Both the position numbers and the translations under genes were made by a program. From NCBI GenBank assembly GCA_964435165.1, contig CAYSXY010000001.1, forward strand, positions 1 to 64,000: a stretch of DNA of 64,000 bases, in the 5' to 3' direction. Shown here piece by piece: positions 8,401-18,299 of the stretch. The notes under the pieces were generated by a model, which saw only the letters and a program-made list of their open reading frames with translations, made no database searches and was not told where the DNA came from. Position 1 is the stretch's first letter. Every line of letters begins with the position of its first letter. The DNA comes from CAYSXY01 sp964435165 (GTDB lineage: Bacteria; Pseudomonadota; Alphaproteobacteria; Rickettsiales; RI-342).

Positions 8401-10344
8401 TCACATCGCAGTACGTGTCAGGAAATACCAGGTGAGCAAGGCAACGACGCCCAGCAGCATCACAAAAGCATAATGATGCAGGTAACCTGTTTGAATGGCG
8501 CTGACACGCCCGGCAGCAATGCGGCACAAGCTCGCCATGCCATTGGGCCCAAGCCCGTCAATGAGGCGAACATCCATCCATTTCCATAATTTAAGACCTA
8601 AGCGCTGCGCTCCGCGAACAAACAGGAAGTTGTAGATTTCATCCACAAACCAGCGATTGAGAAAGAGGGCATAGATTGGCTTAAAGGCAGAAGCAATTTT
8701 TGCCGGCATATTGGTTGCCATGCCATAGAGCAGGGCTGCAATCAAAATGCCGCACGCGCCGACACCCACAGGCAGCCATTTGACCCAGGGTTCCACCTGG
8801 CGAGCGGCTTCCAGCACATTGTTGCCCGGGCCGGTGTAAATCGCACCGCGCCAAAAGGCTCCGTCCGCGCCCACCATATACAGCCAATGATAACCCAACC
8901 ATCCGGCCGTCACCGCTCCCACCGCAAGCAACAATAAGGGCAGATTCATAATCAGTGATGCTTCGTGTGCATGATCAAAAGTACTTTGCGGGGCTCGTGT
9001 CTTGCCATGGAATGTCATGATAATCAGACGCCAGGAGTAAAATGCTGTCAAAAAGGCGGCGACAATACCCATCCAAAACGCAAATTTTCCTGCCTCCGTT
9101 CCGACGGCAAACGCCGACTCCAACACCAAATCTTTTGAGTAAAAACCGGCAAAGAACGGAACACCGGCAAGAGCGAGTGAGCCTAACCACATAAATGCGT
9201 AGGTCACGGGCATTTTCTTCCAGATACCGCCCATTTTACGCATATCCTGCTCGTCGCCCATGCCATGGATGACGGAACCTGCGCCCAGGAACAACAGCGC
9301 CTTGAAAAAGGCATGTGTCATCAGGTGGAATATGGCGGCGGCGTACGCCCCGACACCACAGGCAAAGAACATATATCCCAACTGTGAGCAGGTGGAGTAG
9401 GCGATCACTTTCTTGATATCATTTTGCACCATGCCAATCGTGGCAGCAAAGAGTGCGGTCAGTGCGCCGACAATGGTTACGAGCAACAGCGCATCTGGCG
9501 AATGCTCAAATAAGGGCGAACAACGTGCCACCAGAAACACTCCGGCGGTGACCATCGTCGCTGCATGGATAAGCGCTGAGACCGGTGTTGGCCCTTCCAT
9601 TGCGTCCGGCAGCCAGGTATGCAGTCCAAGCTGCGCTGACTTGCCCATCGCCCCGATGAAGAGCAAAATGCAAATGAGTGTCAGGGCATGAAATTCATAA
9701 CTAAACGCCGAAATAGTGCGAGTGACGTCCGCTTGCGCCGCTGCAAACACCGCATCGAAATCCAAACTTCCATAAAGCAGGTAAATCGCCACCATGGCGA
9801 GCACGAGGCCAAAATCGCCTACACGGTTGACGATGAACGCCTTCATCGCTGCTTCATTGGCCGATTCACGCTTGAACCAGAATCCAATCAGCAGGTATGA
9901 GGCCAGCCCTACCCCTTCCCATCCGACAAAAAGCTGGAGAAAATTATCAGCCGTTACCAGCAAGAGCATGAAAAATGTAAACAAAGAAAGATAGGCCATA
10001 AAGCGCTGGCGGTGCGCATCATGGCTCATATAACCGATGGAATAGAGGTGGACGACGGCGGATACCCAGGTCACGACAATCAGCATAACAGCCGTGAGCG
10101 GGTCGACACGGAATGCCCAGTTCACACTCAACTCACCAATCTGCATCCAGGCGAGAAGATGAACGTTATAGGTGATGCCTTCAAATACCACATCCTGAAA
10201 CACGATGGCCGCCAGCACAGCGGAGACGATGACGGAACCGCTGGTCACTAACTGCGCCAGCAGTGGCGGCATCACGCGCACCAACAATCCGGTACATATG
10301 GCCGCCAGTAGCGGCAACAAGACAATGGCTTTGACTGCCAGCAT
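8401..10344 (-). CDS. nuoL: NADH-quinone oxidoreductase subunit L
   Basis: The largest and most distal antiporter-like subunit of complex I, carrying the long lateral helix that lies along the membrane arm. The 647-residue length is normal. Diagnostic segments are LFVGWEGVGLASYLLIGFW, KSAQLGLHTWLPDAMEGPTP and KKVIAYSTCSQLGYMFFACG. It follows nuoK by six bases and precedes nuoM in the standard KLMN order. Confidence 0.96.
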   Translation of the reverse strand: MLAVKAIVLLPLLAAICTGLLVRVMPPLLAQLVTSGSVIVSAVLAAIVFQDVVFEGITYNVHLLAWMQIGELSVNWAFRVDPLTAVMLIVVTWVSAVVHLYSIGYMSHDAHRQRFMAYLSLFTFFMLLLVTADNFLQLFVGWEGVGLASYLLIGFWFKRESANEAAMKAFIVNRVGDFGLVLAMVAIYLLYGSLDFDAVFAAAQADVTRTISAFSYEFHALTLICILLFIGAMGKSAQLGLHTWLPDAMEGPTPVSALIHAATMVTAGVFLVARCSPLFEHSPDALLLVTIVGALTALFAATIGMVQNDIKKVIAYSTCSQLGYMFFACGVGAYAAAIFHLMTHAFFKALLFLGAGSVIHGMGDEQDMRKMGGIWKKMPVTYAFMWLGSLALAGVPFFAGFYSKDLVLESAFAVGTEAGKFAFWMGIVAAFLTAFYSWRLIIMTFHGKTRAPQSTFDHAHEASLIMNLPLLLLAVGAVTAGWLGYHWLYMVGADGAFWRGAIYTGPGNNVLEAARQVEPWVKWLPVGVGACGILIAALLYGMATNMPAKIASAFKPIYALFLNRWFVDEIYNFLFVRGAQRLGLKLWKWMDVRLIDGLGPNGMASLCRIAAGRVSAIQTGYLHHYAFVMLLGVVALLTWYFLTRTAM

Positions 10345-10350
10345 ACTGCC

Positions 10351-10674
10351 CTACCCTTTCATCGCGTTAATTTGCGCCACATCAATCGAACCGCGTGCGC
10401 GGAAGAAAATCACCAGAATCGCCAGCCCGATGGCGGCTTCTGCCGCTGCTACCGTCAACACTAATAATGTAAAGACCTGTCCCACCAGGTCATTCATCCA
10501 CACGGAAAAGGCGACAAAATTGATGTTTACCGCCAGCAGCATCAACTCGATCGACATGAGAATCGTAATGACATTTTTGCGGTTGAGGAAAATTCCGGTC
10601 ACCCCAATGGTGAACAGTACGGCCGACAAGGTCACATAATGCATGATGGTGATATTGCCGAATAATACCTCCAT
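10351..10674 (-). CDS. nuoK: NADH-quinone oxidoreductase subunit K
   Basis: A small membrane subunit of complex I with three transmembrane helices in 107 residues. The family signature IFLNRKNVITILMSIELMLLAVNINF includes the glutamate that forms part of the central proton axis. The start ATG overlaps the nuoJ stop by one base (TAATG), so translation is probably coupled. Confidence 0.95.
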   Translation of the reverse strand: MEVLFGNITIMHYVTLSAVLFTIGVTGIFLNRKNVITILMSIELMLLAVNINFVAFSVWMNDLVGQVFTLLVLTVAAAEAAIGLAILVIFFRARGSIDVAQINAMKG

Positions 10675-11288
10675 TACACGCCCCCCCGCACATCGACATC
10701 CATGAGCTTCGCGCCCTCCCGGCCACGCGTCACCTGCTCGGCAATGCGCTGCCGACGTACACCAGGCCGGGTACGCAGGGTCAGGACAATGGCCGCCACC
10801 ATCGCCACCAGCAAAATCAACCCTGCCAACTGGAAGAGATACGCGAAGCGTGTGTAGAGGACTTGTCCAATCGCCTCCGCATTATTTGCCACGGAGGGGT
10901 CAGGAATCGGCAGAGTGCCTTGTGGCGCGCCAGGCATCAACATCAGGCTGGTATCAAGGAACGTATAAATCAACGCGATCAACAGCCCGGCAACCGCCAT
11001 GCCGAACGGCACATAGCGCGCGAGCCCCTGTTTCAACTCTTCATATTTGACGTCTAACATCATCACCACAAACAGGAACAGAATTGCCACCGCCCCCACA
11101 TAGACAATGACTAATGTCATGGCGATATATTCCGCACCCAACAAAATGAACAATCCGGCGGCATTGAAAAAACAGAAAATCAGAAACAGCACGGCATGTA
11201 CTGGGTTGCGGCTGAAGACCACGGCCAGTGCCGAGAGCACAATCAGGCCGCTGAACAACCAGAAAATCAAGCCCGGAATATCAACCAT
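10674..11288 (-). CDS. nuoJ: NADH-quinone oxidoreductase subunit J
   Basis: Membrane subunit of complex I with five helices. IFCFFNAAGLFILLGAEYIAM and VIVYVGAVAILFLFVVMML are the conserved NuoJ segments. I chose the ATG at 11288 (MVDIPG, 204 residues) over a GTG five codons upstream. An AGGGGAG sequence sits two to three bases before this ATG, and the shorter N-terminus matches the family. The C-terminus is a charged tail that ends on the nuoK start. Confidence 0.93.
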   Translation of the reverse strand: MVDIPGLIFWLFSGLIVLSALAVVFSRNPVHAVLFLIFCFFNAAGLFILLGAEYIAMTLVIVYVGAVAILFLFVVMMLDVKYEELKQGLARYVPFGMAVAGLLIALIYTFLDTSLMLMPGAPQGTLPIPDPSVANNAEAIGQVLYTRFAYLFQLAGLILLVAMVAAIVLTLRTRPGVRRQRIAEQVTRGREGAKLMDVDVRGGV

Positions 11289-11303
11289 AACTCCCCTAAG
11301 CAC

Positions 11304-11426
11304 TTAGCCTTTGCCGGAGGAACATCCCCCGATATTTAATCCAATCGGCATCAAGACGCGGCAGTCATACATGGATTTGCTGCCGGATGCCACTGCGAAA
11401 ATCACCTCTTTCGCACCCTCACTCAT
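11304..11426 (-). CDS. Possible 40-residue protein coupled between nuoI and nuoJ
   Basis: The nuoI stop TAA overlaps an ATG (TAATG), and from it a 40-codon frame runs exactly to the nuoJ leader and ends in TAA at 11304. The predicted peptide starts MSEGAKEVIFAVASGSK and ends GLNIGGCSSGKG, with cysteines at residues 22 and 35. The same TAATG junction is used between nuoJ and nuoK, which supports a coupled start. I know no complex I subunit like it. It could be a small accessory protein, a translated spacer that keeps ribosomes on the message, or a chance frame. Confidence 0.4.
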   Translation of the reverse strand: MSEGAKEVIFAVASGSKSMYDCRVLMPIGLNIGGCSSGKG

Positions 11427-11914
11427 TAACGATAAGGTGCATCTTCCAGGAGATTGGCTGCAATCTCCGCTTCCCAGCGGTCACCATTCTCCAATAGCTT
11501 CTCTTTATTGTAATAGAGTTCCTCGCGCGTCTCAGTCGCAAACTCAAAATTAGGGCCTTCCACAATCGCATCGACCGGACATGCCTCCTGGCAGTAGCCG
11601 CAATAAATGCATTTGGTCATATCGATATCATAGCGCGTGGTGCGACGTGAACCGTCATCGCGCTCCTCCGCTTCAATGGAGATAGCCTGCGCCGGACAGA
11701 TCGCCTCGCATAACTTGCAAGCAATGCAGCGCTCTTCCCCGTTAGGATAGCGACGCAGCACATGTTCACCACGAAAACGCGGACTCAATGGCCCTTTTTC
11801 GTAAGGATAATTAAGCGTCACTTTTGGACGAAACATATAGCGCAGCGTTTTCCATAGCCCGGCCGCAATCTCCGCCAACAAAAAGCTACGTGCAGCATGA
11901 TCCATAGTCAGCAT
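11426..11914 (-). CDS. nuoI: NADH-quinone oxidoreductase subunit I
   Basis: The peripheral-arm subunit that carries clusters N6a and N6b and passes electrons towards NuoB. Two ferredoxin-type CxxCxxCxxxCP motifs are seen, Cys63/66/69/73 (CIACKLCEAICP) and Cys102/105/108/112 (CIYCGYCQEACP). The 162-residue length is standard. GAGGGG lies about seven bases before the ATG at 11914. The gene sits between nuoH and the small coupled frame that precedes nuoJ. Confidence 0.96.
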   Translation of the reverse strand: MLTMDHAARSFLLAEIAAGLWKTLRYMFRPKVTLNYPYEKGPLSPRFRGEHVLRRYPNGEERCIACKLCEAICPAQAISIEAEERDDGSRRTTRYDIDMTKCIYCGYCQEACPVDAIVEGPNFEFATETREELYYNKEKLLENGDRWEAEIAANLLEDAPYR

Positions 11915-11942
11915 AATAAGCCCCTCAACATCACACGGTTTA

Positions 11943-13010
11943 TCAAGTCGGCAACTGATCGAAATACATCAGCCAACCGGCAGTCAGCACCACCCAGATC
12001 AAGGTCAGCGGCAGAAACACCTTCCACCCCAACCGCATTAGCTGGTCATAGCGATAACGCGGCAGGGTTGCCCGCACCCAAATAAACACAAACAGGCATA
12101 GAACGACCTTCAGGACAAACCACACCAGCCCCGGAATAACCGCAAGCCACTCTGCATCAATCGGCGCATGCCACCCGCCAAGAAATAAAATGGTTGTCAT
12201 GCCGGACATCAAAATCATATTCGCATATTCGCCTAAGAAAAACAGGGCGAACGGCATGGAGGCATATTCAACATTATAACCGGCCACCAGTTCCGCTTCC
12301 GCCTCCGGCAGGTCGAAAGGCAGGCGATTTGTCTCTGCCAATGTGGAGACGAAAAACACGACAAACATCGGGAAAAGTGGTGAGAAAACATACCAGTTTA
12401 ATGCCCCGCCCGATTGAGCCATGACAATTTCGGACAGGTTCAACGAGCCTGCGACCAGCAGCACCGTGATAATACACAGGCCAATCGACACTTCATACGA
12501 CACCATCTGTGCGGCTGAACGAATCGCACCAAAAAAAGCGTATTTAGAATTACTGGCCCACCCGGCCATGATGATGCCGTAAACACCCAACGATGAGATG
12601 GCGAGCAGATACAGCACCCCCACATTGATGTTAGCCAACGCGCCATTCTCATAAAAAGGAATCACAGCCCACCCGACCATGGCGAGCATGAAGGTGAGCA
12701 TCGGGGCAATAAGAAAAACGAACTTACTCGCGCCGCTTGGGATGATGTTCTCCTTGAACATCAGCTTCATCCCATCAGCCAGCGGTTGCAGCAACCCAAA
12801 CGGCCCAACCACATTCGGGCCTTTGCGCAGTTGAATCGCTGCGATGACTTTGCGCTCCATCAAGGTCAGATACGCCACCCCCATGAGCAGCGGCACAATG
12901 ATGAGCAGGATGCCCCCGATGACATTCAGCAGCGGGAACAGGTAGTTCGCACACACCATTTCCCAATCGGTATTGCCGGAGGTAAAACCGCTGAAATAAC
13001 TGTTCATCAA
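11943..13010 (-). CDS. nuoH: NADH-quinone oxidoreductase subunit H
   Basis: Membrane subunit that joins the peripheral and membrane arms and forms much of the quinone-binding chamber. The 355-residue protein has about eight helices. Signatures are AYLTLMERKVIAAIQLRKGPN and ETNRLPFDLPEAEAELVAGYNVEY, the acidic loop that faces quinone. The start overlaps the nuoG stop by four bases. Confidence 0.96.
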   Translation of the reverse strand: MMNSYFSGFTSGNTDWEMVCANYLFPLLNVIGGILLIIVPLLMGVAYLTLMERKVIAAIQLRKGPNVVGPFGLLQPLADGMKLMFKENIIPSGASKFVFLIAPMLTFMLAMVGWAVIPFYENGALANINVGVLYLLAISSLGVYGIIMAGWASNSKYAFFGAIRSAAQMVSYEVSIGLCIITVLLVAGSLNLSEIVMAQSGGALNWYVFSPLFPMFVVFFVSTLAETNRLPFDLPEAEAELVAGYNVEYASMPFALFFLGEYANMILMSGMTTILFLGGWHAPIDAEWLAVIPGLVWFVLKVVLCLFVFIWVRATLPRYRYDQLMRLGWKVFLPLTLIWVVLTAGWLMYFDQLPT

Positions 13011-15064
13011 GCAGCCTCCTTCATCGATGTAGAGGTGCTATTCGAACGGGTGCATTGCGCCATGATACGTGACGCCCGGCTAATCGGATTCGTCATGTAG
13101 AAATTTTCAATCGACTTTTGCAATTTATCGTTCTTAAGCGCTCCCTCTTTGCCAAAAGCCTGCCAGGAACCCGGTTCAATCTGATCGATATAGGCGAAGT
13201 GAGGCACCGCCTCTTCCATACGATCGCGCAACTGGCCCAATGTGTCGAACGGCAAGGTGTAATCCATCACTTCGCTCAGTGCGCGCAGTATTTTCCAGTC
13301 TTCCCGTGCATCACCCGGCGGGAAAATCGCGCGCCAGCCGCGTTGCACCCGCCCTTCGGTGTTCACATAGGTGCCGTCTTTTTCGGTGTAGGCCGCGCCG
13401 GGCAGGATCACATCGGCCCGGTGCGCCCCGGCATCACCATGATGCCCCTGATAGATCACAAAACAATCACCAATCTGTGACATATCGATCTCATCTGCCC
13501 CAAGCAGGAAGAGCACATCCAGCTTGCCTTGCTGCGACGCGGAGAGCATTTCTAATGTCGTCATACCGGAAGGCCCCGGAACAAAGCCCATATCAAGCCC
13601 GGCGACACGTGACGCCGCCTGATGCAGCACATTAAAGCCATTCCAGTCATCACGGATCATGTCATATTTTTCGGCTACTTCGTTTGCCAGTTTCAGGATC
13701 GCCGCGCCGTCCGGGCGCACTAGAGCCGCCATGCCGACAATCAGCATGGGGTTGGCAGTATCTTTCAGCCATTTACCGATTTTACTATTGGAATTAGTTG
13801 CTTTTTCCAACAAGGTTGCTGCATCGCCAAGCTCTTCGACCGGATAGGTCAGGTCCGCCGGTGCTCCGAGATTGGCAACCTCGAAACCGCCTTGCAGATA
13901 GCGCTTGCGCAGGCGGGCATTGATGAGAGACGCCTCCATCCGTGGATTTGTGCCTATCAGCAGGCATTTATCGGCCCGCTCAATCCCTGCGATGGTGGTA
14001 TTGAACAGATAGGAGGCACGAACAGAGGCATCCAGTGCCGCTCCATCCTGACGACAATCCAGATGAGGACTGCCGAGCTTATCCATCAGGCTTTTGAGGG
14101 CAAACATCGATTCGGCATCACACAAATCACCGGCAATGGCACCCACTTTTTTTGCACCTGCCTTGGCCATGCGTTCTGCGATCAGCTGAAAGGCTTCCTG
14201 CCAGCCTGCTTCACGCAGCTCCCCATCTTCCCGAATATAAGGGCGGTCAAGCCGCTGTGCTTTCAGCCCATCCCAGACAAAGCGGGTTTTATCTGAAATC
14301 CACTCCTCATTAATATCTTCATGCAGGCGCGGCAGGATGCGCATCACCTCGCGGCCACGACTATCGATGCGAATATTGCTGCCAACCGCATCCATCACAT
14401 CCACACTTTCAGTTTTGGTTAGTTCCCAGGGGCGCCCTTTGAACGCATAGGGTTTGGAGGTCAGCGCACCGACCGGGCATAAATCAATGACATTGCCTGA
14501 GAGTTCCGATTTTACGGTTTGATCGAGATAGGTGGTAATTTGCATATTCTCACCACGATAAATCGCACCAAGCTCCGGCACTCCGGCAATATCCTCAGCA
14601 AAACGAATGCAACGTGTGCAATGGATACAACGCGTCATATGTGTTTTGATCAGCGGCCCCATATCTTTGTCAGGCACGGCGCGCTTATTCTCCTGAAAGC
14701 GGCTCTTTCCCGCGCCATAGGCCATGGCCTGATCCTGAAGATCGCACTCTCCGCCCTGATCGCAGATGGGGCAATCAAGCGGGTGATTGATCAGCAAAAA
14801 CTCCATCACTCCTTCGCGGGCTTTTTTGACCAGCGGTGTATCTGTATGCACCACCATGCCATCCGCCACCGGCATCGCACAGCTTGCCACAGGTTTGGGC
14901 GCTTTTTCGACTTCGACCAGGCACATCCGGCAATTACCGGCAACCGCTAAGCGCTCGTGATAACAAAAACGCGGAATTTCCGCCCCGGCTGCCTCGCAGG
15001 CCTGCAATACGGTCGTGCCAGGCTCAACGATAATCTCGTGATCATTGACGGTTAATGTTGGCAT
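13007..15064 (-). CDS. nuoG: NADH-quinone oxidoreductase subunit G
   Basis: The largest peripheral subunit of complex I, which carries several Fe-S clusters of the electron chain. The N-terminal 2Fe-2S part shows PRFCYHERLAVAGNCRMCLVE. The histidine-ligated 4Fe-4S cluster follows in HPLDCPICDQGGECDLQDQ, and further ligands are CIHCTRCIRFAEDIAG and DLCPVGALTSKP. The C-terminal half is a degenerate molybdopterin oxidoreductase fold, as usual. The length of 685 residues matches the alphaproteobacterial and mitochondrial form rather than the 900-residue E. coli form. Confidence 0.96.
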   Translation of the reverse strand: MPTLTVNDHEIIVEPGTTVLQACEAAGAEIPRFCYHERLAVAGNCRMCLVEVEKAPKPVASCAMPVADGMVVHTDTPLVKKAREGVMEFLLINHPLDCPICDQGGECDLQDQAMAYGAGKSRFQENKRAVPDKDMGPLIKTHMTRCIHCTRCIRFAEDIAGVPELGAIYRGENMQITTYLDQTVKSELSGNVIDLCPVGALTSKPYAFKGRPWELTKTESVDVMDAVGSNIRIDSRGREVMRILPRLHEDINEEWISDKTRFVWDGLKAQRLDRPYIREDGELREAGWQEAFQLIAERMAKAGAKKVGAIAGDLCDAESMFALKSLMDKLGSPHLDCRQDGAALDASVRASYLFNTTIAGIERADKCLLIGTNPRMEASLINARLRKRYLQGGFEVANLGAPADLTYPVEELGDAATLLEKATNSNSKIGKWLKDTANPMLIVGMAALVRPDGAAILKLANEVAEKYDMIRDDWNGFNVLHQAASRVAGLDMGFVPGPSGMTTLEMLSASQQGKLDVLFLLGADEIDMSQIGDCFVIYQGHHGDAGAHRADVILPGAAYTEKDGTYVNTEGRVQRGWRAIFPPGDAREDWKILRALSEVMDYTLPFDTLGQLRDRMEEAVPHFAYIDQIEPGSWQAFGKEGALKNDKLQKSIENFYMTNPISRASRIMAQCTRSNSTSTSMKEAA

Positions 15065-15073
15065 GATCCCTCC

Positions 15074-16384
15074 TTACGCGGCCTTGACCGGTTTATGCCC
15101 ACCGACCCCGACGCGACGTGTTTTATATTCGGCAATACGACGCTCCATCTCCGGGCGAAAATGCCGGATCAATCCCTGTATTGGCCAGGCTGCCGCATCA
15201 CCGAGCGCGCAGATCGTGTGCCCCTCCACCTGTCCGGCCACATCGAGTAAATCGTCTATCTCCGCCAGATCGGCTTCTCCATCGATCATGCGCGTCATCA
15301 CGCGATAGATCCAGCCTGTGCCTTCCCGGCAGGGCGTGCATTGGCCGCATGATTCATGCATGTAAAAATGCGACAGTCGAGCTATAGCCGCCACAATATC
15401 GGTGGATTTATCCATCACGATCACCGCGGCGGTTCCCAAACCGGAGCGTGCATCGCGCAGGCTGTCGAAATCCATGGTAATTGTGTCGCAAATGTCTTTT
15501 GGCAGTAACGGCACGGAGGAGCCCCCGGGAATCACGGCCAGCAGATTCTCCCACCCACCCCGCACGCCGCCTGCATGCGTTTCAATCAGCGTTTTGAGGG
15601 GGATGCCCATTTCTTCTTCCACATTGCAAGGCCGATTGACATGGCCCGAGATGGAGAAAATCTTGGTGCCGGTGTTATTCTCTTTGCCCAGCCCGGCAAA
15701 CCATTCCGGCCCACGACGCAGAATCGTTGGCACGACAGCAACAGTCTCAACGTTATTCACGGTCGTCGGGCAACCATAAAGCCCGGCCCCGGCCGGAAAA
15801 GGCGGCTTGAGGCGAGGCTGACCCTTTTTGCCCTCCAGACTTTCGAGCAGCGCCGTTTCTTCCCCACAGATATAAGCCCCCGCCCCGCGATGGAGATAAA
15901 TATCGAAATCATAGCCGGTGCCTGCGGCATTTTTGCCGATCAACCCGGCCTCATAGGCTTCATCAATGGCCGCCTGCAGCCGTTCTGCTTCGCGATAATA
16001 TTCACCGCGAATGTAAATATACCCGGCCACGCAGCGCATGGCGTAGCCCGCAATCAGCATGCCTTCGAGCAATTTATGCGGCTCATTGCGCATAATTTCC
16101 CGGTCTTTGCAGGTACCTGGTTCACTCTCATCAGCATTGACTACCAGATAACTTGGGCGGCCATCCGACTCTTTGGGCATGAAAGACCATTTCAGGCCGG
16201 TGGGAAATCCAGCTCCACCACGCCCGCGAAGGCCCGACGCCTTGACACCTTCAATGATGTCATCCGGACCACTGCCGAAGAGCGCCTTCGTCTCTTGCCA
16301 GTCGCCTCTGGCATAGGCTCCGCTCAAACCACTATCCTGGTGGCCATACAGATTATGGAATATGCGATCTTTATCGTTCAGCAT
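15074..16384 (-). CDS. nuoF: NADH-quinone oxidoreductase subunit F
   Basis: The NADH-oxidising subunit, which binds FMN and cluster N3. GLRGRGGAGFPTGLKWSFM near residue 53 is the NADH site. NADESEPGTCKDREIMRNEPHK belongs to the FMN region. SCGQCTPCREGTGW near residue 345 gives three of the four N3 cysteines, with the fourth in HTICALGDAAAWP. The length of 436 residues is normal. It lies two bases after nuoE and ten before nuoG. Confidence 0.96.
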   Translation of the reverse strand: MLNDKDRIFHNLYGHQDSGLSGAYARGDWQETKALFGSGPDDIIEGVKASGLRGRGGAGFPTGLKWSFMPKESDGRPSYLVVNADESEPGTCKDREIMRNEPHKLLEGMLIAGYAMRCVAGYIYIRGEYYREAERLQAAIDEAYEAGLIGKNAAGTGYDFDIYLHRGAGAYICGEETALLESLEGKKGQPRLKPPFPAGAGLYGCPTTVNNVETVAVVPTILRRGPEWFAGLGKENNTGTKIFSISGHVNRPCNVEEEMGIPLKTLIETHAGGVRGGWENLLAVIPGGSSVPLLPKDICDTITMDFDSLRDARSGLGTAAVIVMDKSTDIVAAIARLSHFYMHESCGQCTPCREGTGWIYRVMTRMIDGEADLAEIDDLLDVAGQVEGHTICALGDAAAWPIQGLIRHFRPEMERRIAEYKTRRVGVGGHKPVKAA

Positions 16385-16386
16385 GG

Positions 16387-17094
16387 CTATTCCGTATCCT
16401 TGGAGTGATCAACAACGCCGCTATCATCTGCTTTCGTGTCATTCGCCGCCTTTGCAGAGGTGGCTTTTTCTGCGGCTAGCTTACCCGCTTTTACCTGGGG
16501 TATGTCAGTCAGACTGGTCAATTCACCTTCCGGTGCGGATGCTTTACGGCCGATTTGTGAGCCGGGTTTTATTTTCTTGCCCTGCTGCAATGTGTCGATC
16601 ATTGCCTCCATGGTTTCCGGCGTCAAATCTTCATAATAATCATCGTTGATTTGCACCATTGGCGCATTGGCGCACGCCCCCAGGCATTCAACTTCCACCA
16701 GTGTGAATTTACCATCATGGGACGTCTGGCCTTTTTCAATGCCGAGCTTGCGTTTGCATGTTTCCGTCAACTCGTCCGATCCACGAAGCCAACATGGTGT
16801 GGTACGGCAGACCTGGATGAAATTGTCGCCAATCGGCGCCAGATTGAACATGGAATAGAAGGTCGCCACTTCATAGACTTTGATTGAGGGCAACCCCAAC
16901 ATGTCTGCCACCGTGTTCACGGCAGCCCGCGGAAGCCACCCTTTGCACTGGCGCTGCGCAAGATCAAGCATGGGCAACACGGCACTTTGGTGCCGCCCTT
17001 CCGGGTAGCGGGCCAGAATAGCGTCGATTTTGGTGACATTCTCTTTTGAGAATTCAAACGACTCGGGTTGTATTTTTGCGGGGGCAAAATGCAC
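16387..17094 (-). CDS. nuoE: NADH-quinone oxidoreductase subunit E
   Basis: The thioredoxin-fold subunit that carries 2Fe-2S cluster N1a next to NuoF. The ligands are seen in VCRTTPCWLRG and VECLGACANAPMVQIND. The core ends near residue 165. The remaining 70 residues form a low-complexity tail rich in Lys, Ala and Asp that probably has no fixed fold. Similar tails are seen in some alphaproteobacterial NuoE proteins. Confidence 0.95.
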   Translation of the reverse strand: MHFAPAKIQPESFEFSKENVTKIDAILARYPEGRHQSAVLPMLDLAQRQCKGWLPRAAVNTVADMLGLPSIKVYEVATFYSMFNLAPIGDNFIQVCRTTPCWLRGSDELTETCKRKLGIEKGQTSHDGKFTLVEVECLGACANAPMVQINDDYYEDLTPETMEAMIDTLQQGKKIKPGSQIGRKASAPEGELTSLTDIPQVKAGKLAAEKATSAKAANDTKADDSGVVDHSKDTE

Positions 17095-17109
17095 TGAAGA
17101 TGACCTCTG

Positions 17110-18291
17110 CTATCTGTCAATTTCGCCAAAAACAATGTCCTGACTGCCGATAATGGCAACCACGTCCGGCAACATATGGCCACGGCTCATCATGTCAAGC
17201 GCCTGCAAGTGGGCAAAGCCAGGTGCGCGGATTTTACAGCGGTAGGGCTTATTCGTTCCGTCTGAGACCAGATACACCCCAAATTCACCTTTGGGCGCCT
17301 CTACGGCCGTGTAGGTCTCGCCCTCAGGCACCTTATAGCCTTCCGTGTAGAGCTTGAAATGATTGATCAGCGCTTCCATTGAGTGCTTCATGCCGGCGCG
17401 TTTTGGCGGAGCGATTTTCACATCTTCCGTCACCACGGGCCCATCCGGCATCTGCTCCACACATTGGCGAATCAGCTTGAGAGATTCCTTCATCTCCAGC
17501 ATGCGAATCAGATAACGATCATAGCAATCGCCATGCGTACCGACGGCCACCTGAAACTCAAGCCGATCATACACATCATAAGGATTGGATTTGCGCAAAT
17601 CCCACGGAATCCCACTGCCTCGCAGCATCGGCCCGGAAAAACCCCATGCCTGCGCCGTGTCCGCATCGACCACGCCGATATCTACCGCACGTTGTTTGAA
17701 AATGCGGTTTTCCGTCAGCACGTCATCGACATCGTCGAGATATTTGGGGAATGTTTCCGTGAAGGCAAGAATATCTTCCAGCAGACCTTTCGGCACGTCC
17801 TGATGCACACCGCCCGGGCGAAAATAAGCCGAGTGGAACCGCGCACCACTGGCACGCTCTTGAAACTCCAGCATTTTTTCGCGCTCTTCAAACAGCCAGA
17901 GCAGTGGCGTCATGGCGCCAACATCCAGCGCAAAGGTGGTGATATTCAGGATGTGATTAAGAATACGATTAATCTCGGCAAACATGACGCGAATATATTG
18001 CCCGCGCAGCGGCACCTCACAGCCGAGTAATTTCTCGACGGCCAATGAAAAGGCATGCTCCTGACACAATGGCGAGACATAATCCAGACGATCAAAATAC
18101 GGCAAGGCCTGTAGATAGGTTTTATGTTCAATCAGCTTTTCGGTTCCCCGATGCAGCAGACCGATATGTGGGTCTGCCCGCTCGACGACTTCGCCATCCA
18201 GTTCAAGCACCAGGCGTAACACGCCATGCGCTGCCGGATGCTGCGGCCCAAAATTGAGCGATAGGTTTTTCAGTTCAACGTCTTGTGCCAT
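17110..18291 (-). CDS. nuoD: NADH-quinone oxidoreductase subunit D
   Basis: The 49-kDa-type subunit that forms the quinone-reduction site together with NuoB. NFGPQHPAAHGVLRLVLELDGE at the N-terminus carries the conserved histidines, and RGSGIPWDLRKSNPYDVYD and IRAPGFAHLQALD are other family signatures. The 393-residue length is standard, and nuoC and nuoD are separate genes. A VOC-family gene sits between nuoC and nuoD, nine bases upstream, which is unusual for this operon. Confidence 0.96.
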   Translation of the reverse strand: MAQDVELKNLSLNFGPQHPAAHGVLRLVLELDGEVVERADPHIGLLHRGTEKLIEHKTYLQALPYFDRLDYVSPLCQEHAFSLAVEKLLGCEVPLRGQYIRVMFAEINRILNHILNITTFALDVGAMTPLLWLFEEREKMLEFQERASGARFHSAYFRPGGVHQDVPKGLLEDILAFTETFPKYLDDVDDVLTENRIFKQRAVDIGVVDADTAQAWGFSGPMLRGSGIPWDLRKSNPYDVYDRLEFQVAVGTHGDCYDRYLIRMLEMKESLKLIRQCVEQMPDGPVVTEDVKIAPPKRAGMKHSMEALINHFKLYTEGYKVPEGETYTAVEAPKGEFGVYLVSDGTNKPYRCKIRAPGFAHLQALDMMSRGHMLPDVVAIIGSQDIVFGEIDR

Positions 18292-18299
18292 ACGCGCCC

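Noticed and set aside
10012..10251. Plus-strand frames opposite the nuo genes
   Set aside because: All lie antisense to well-conserved complex I genes and have no recognisable product or ribosome site.
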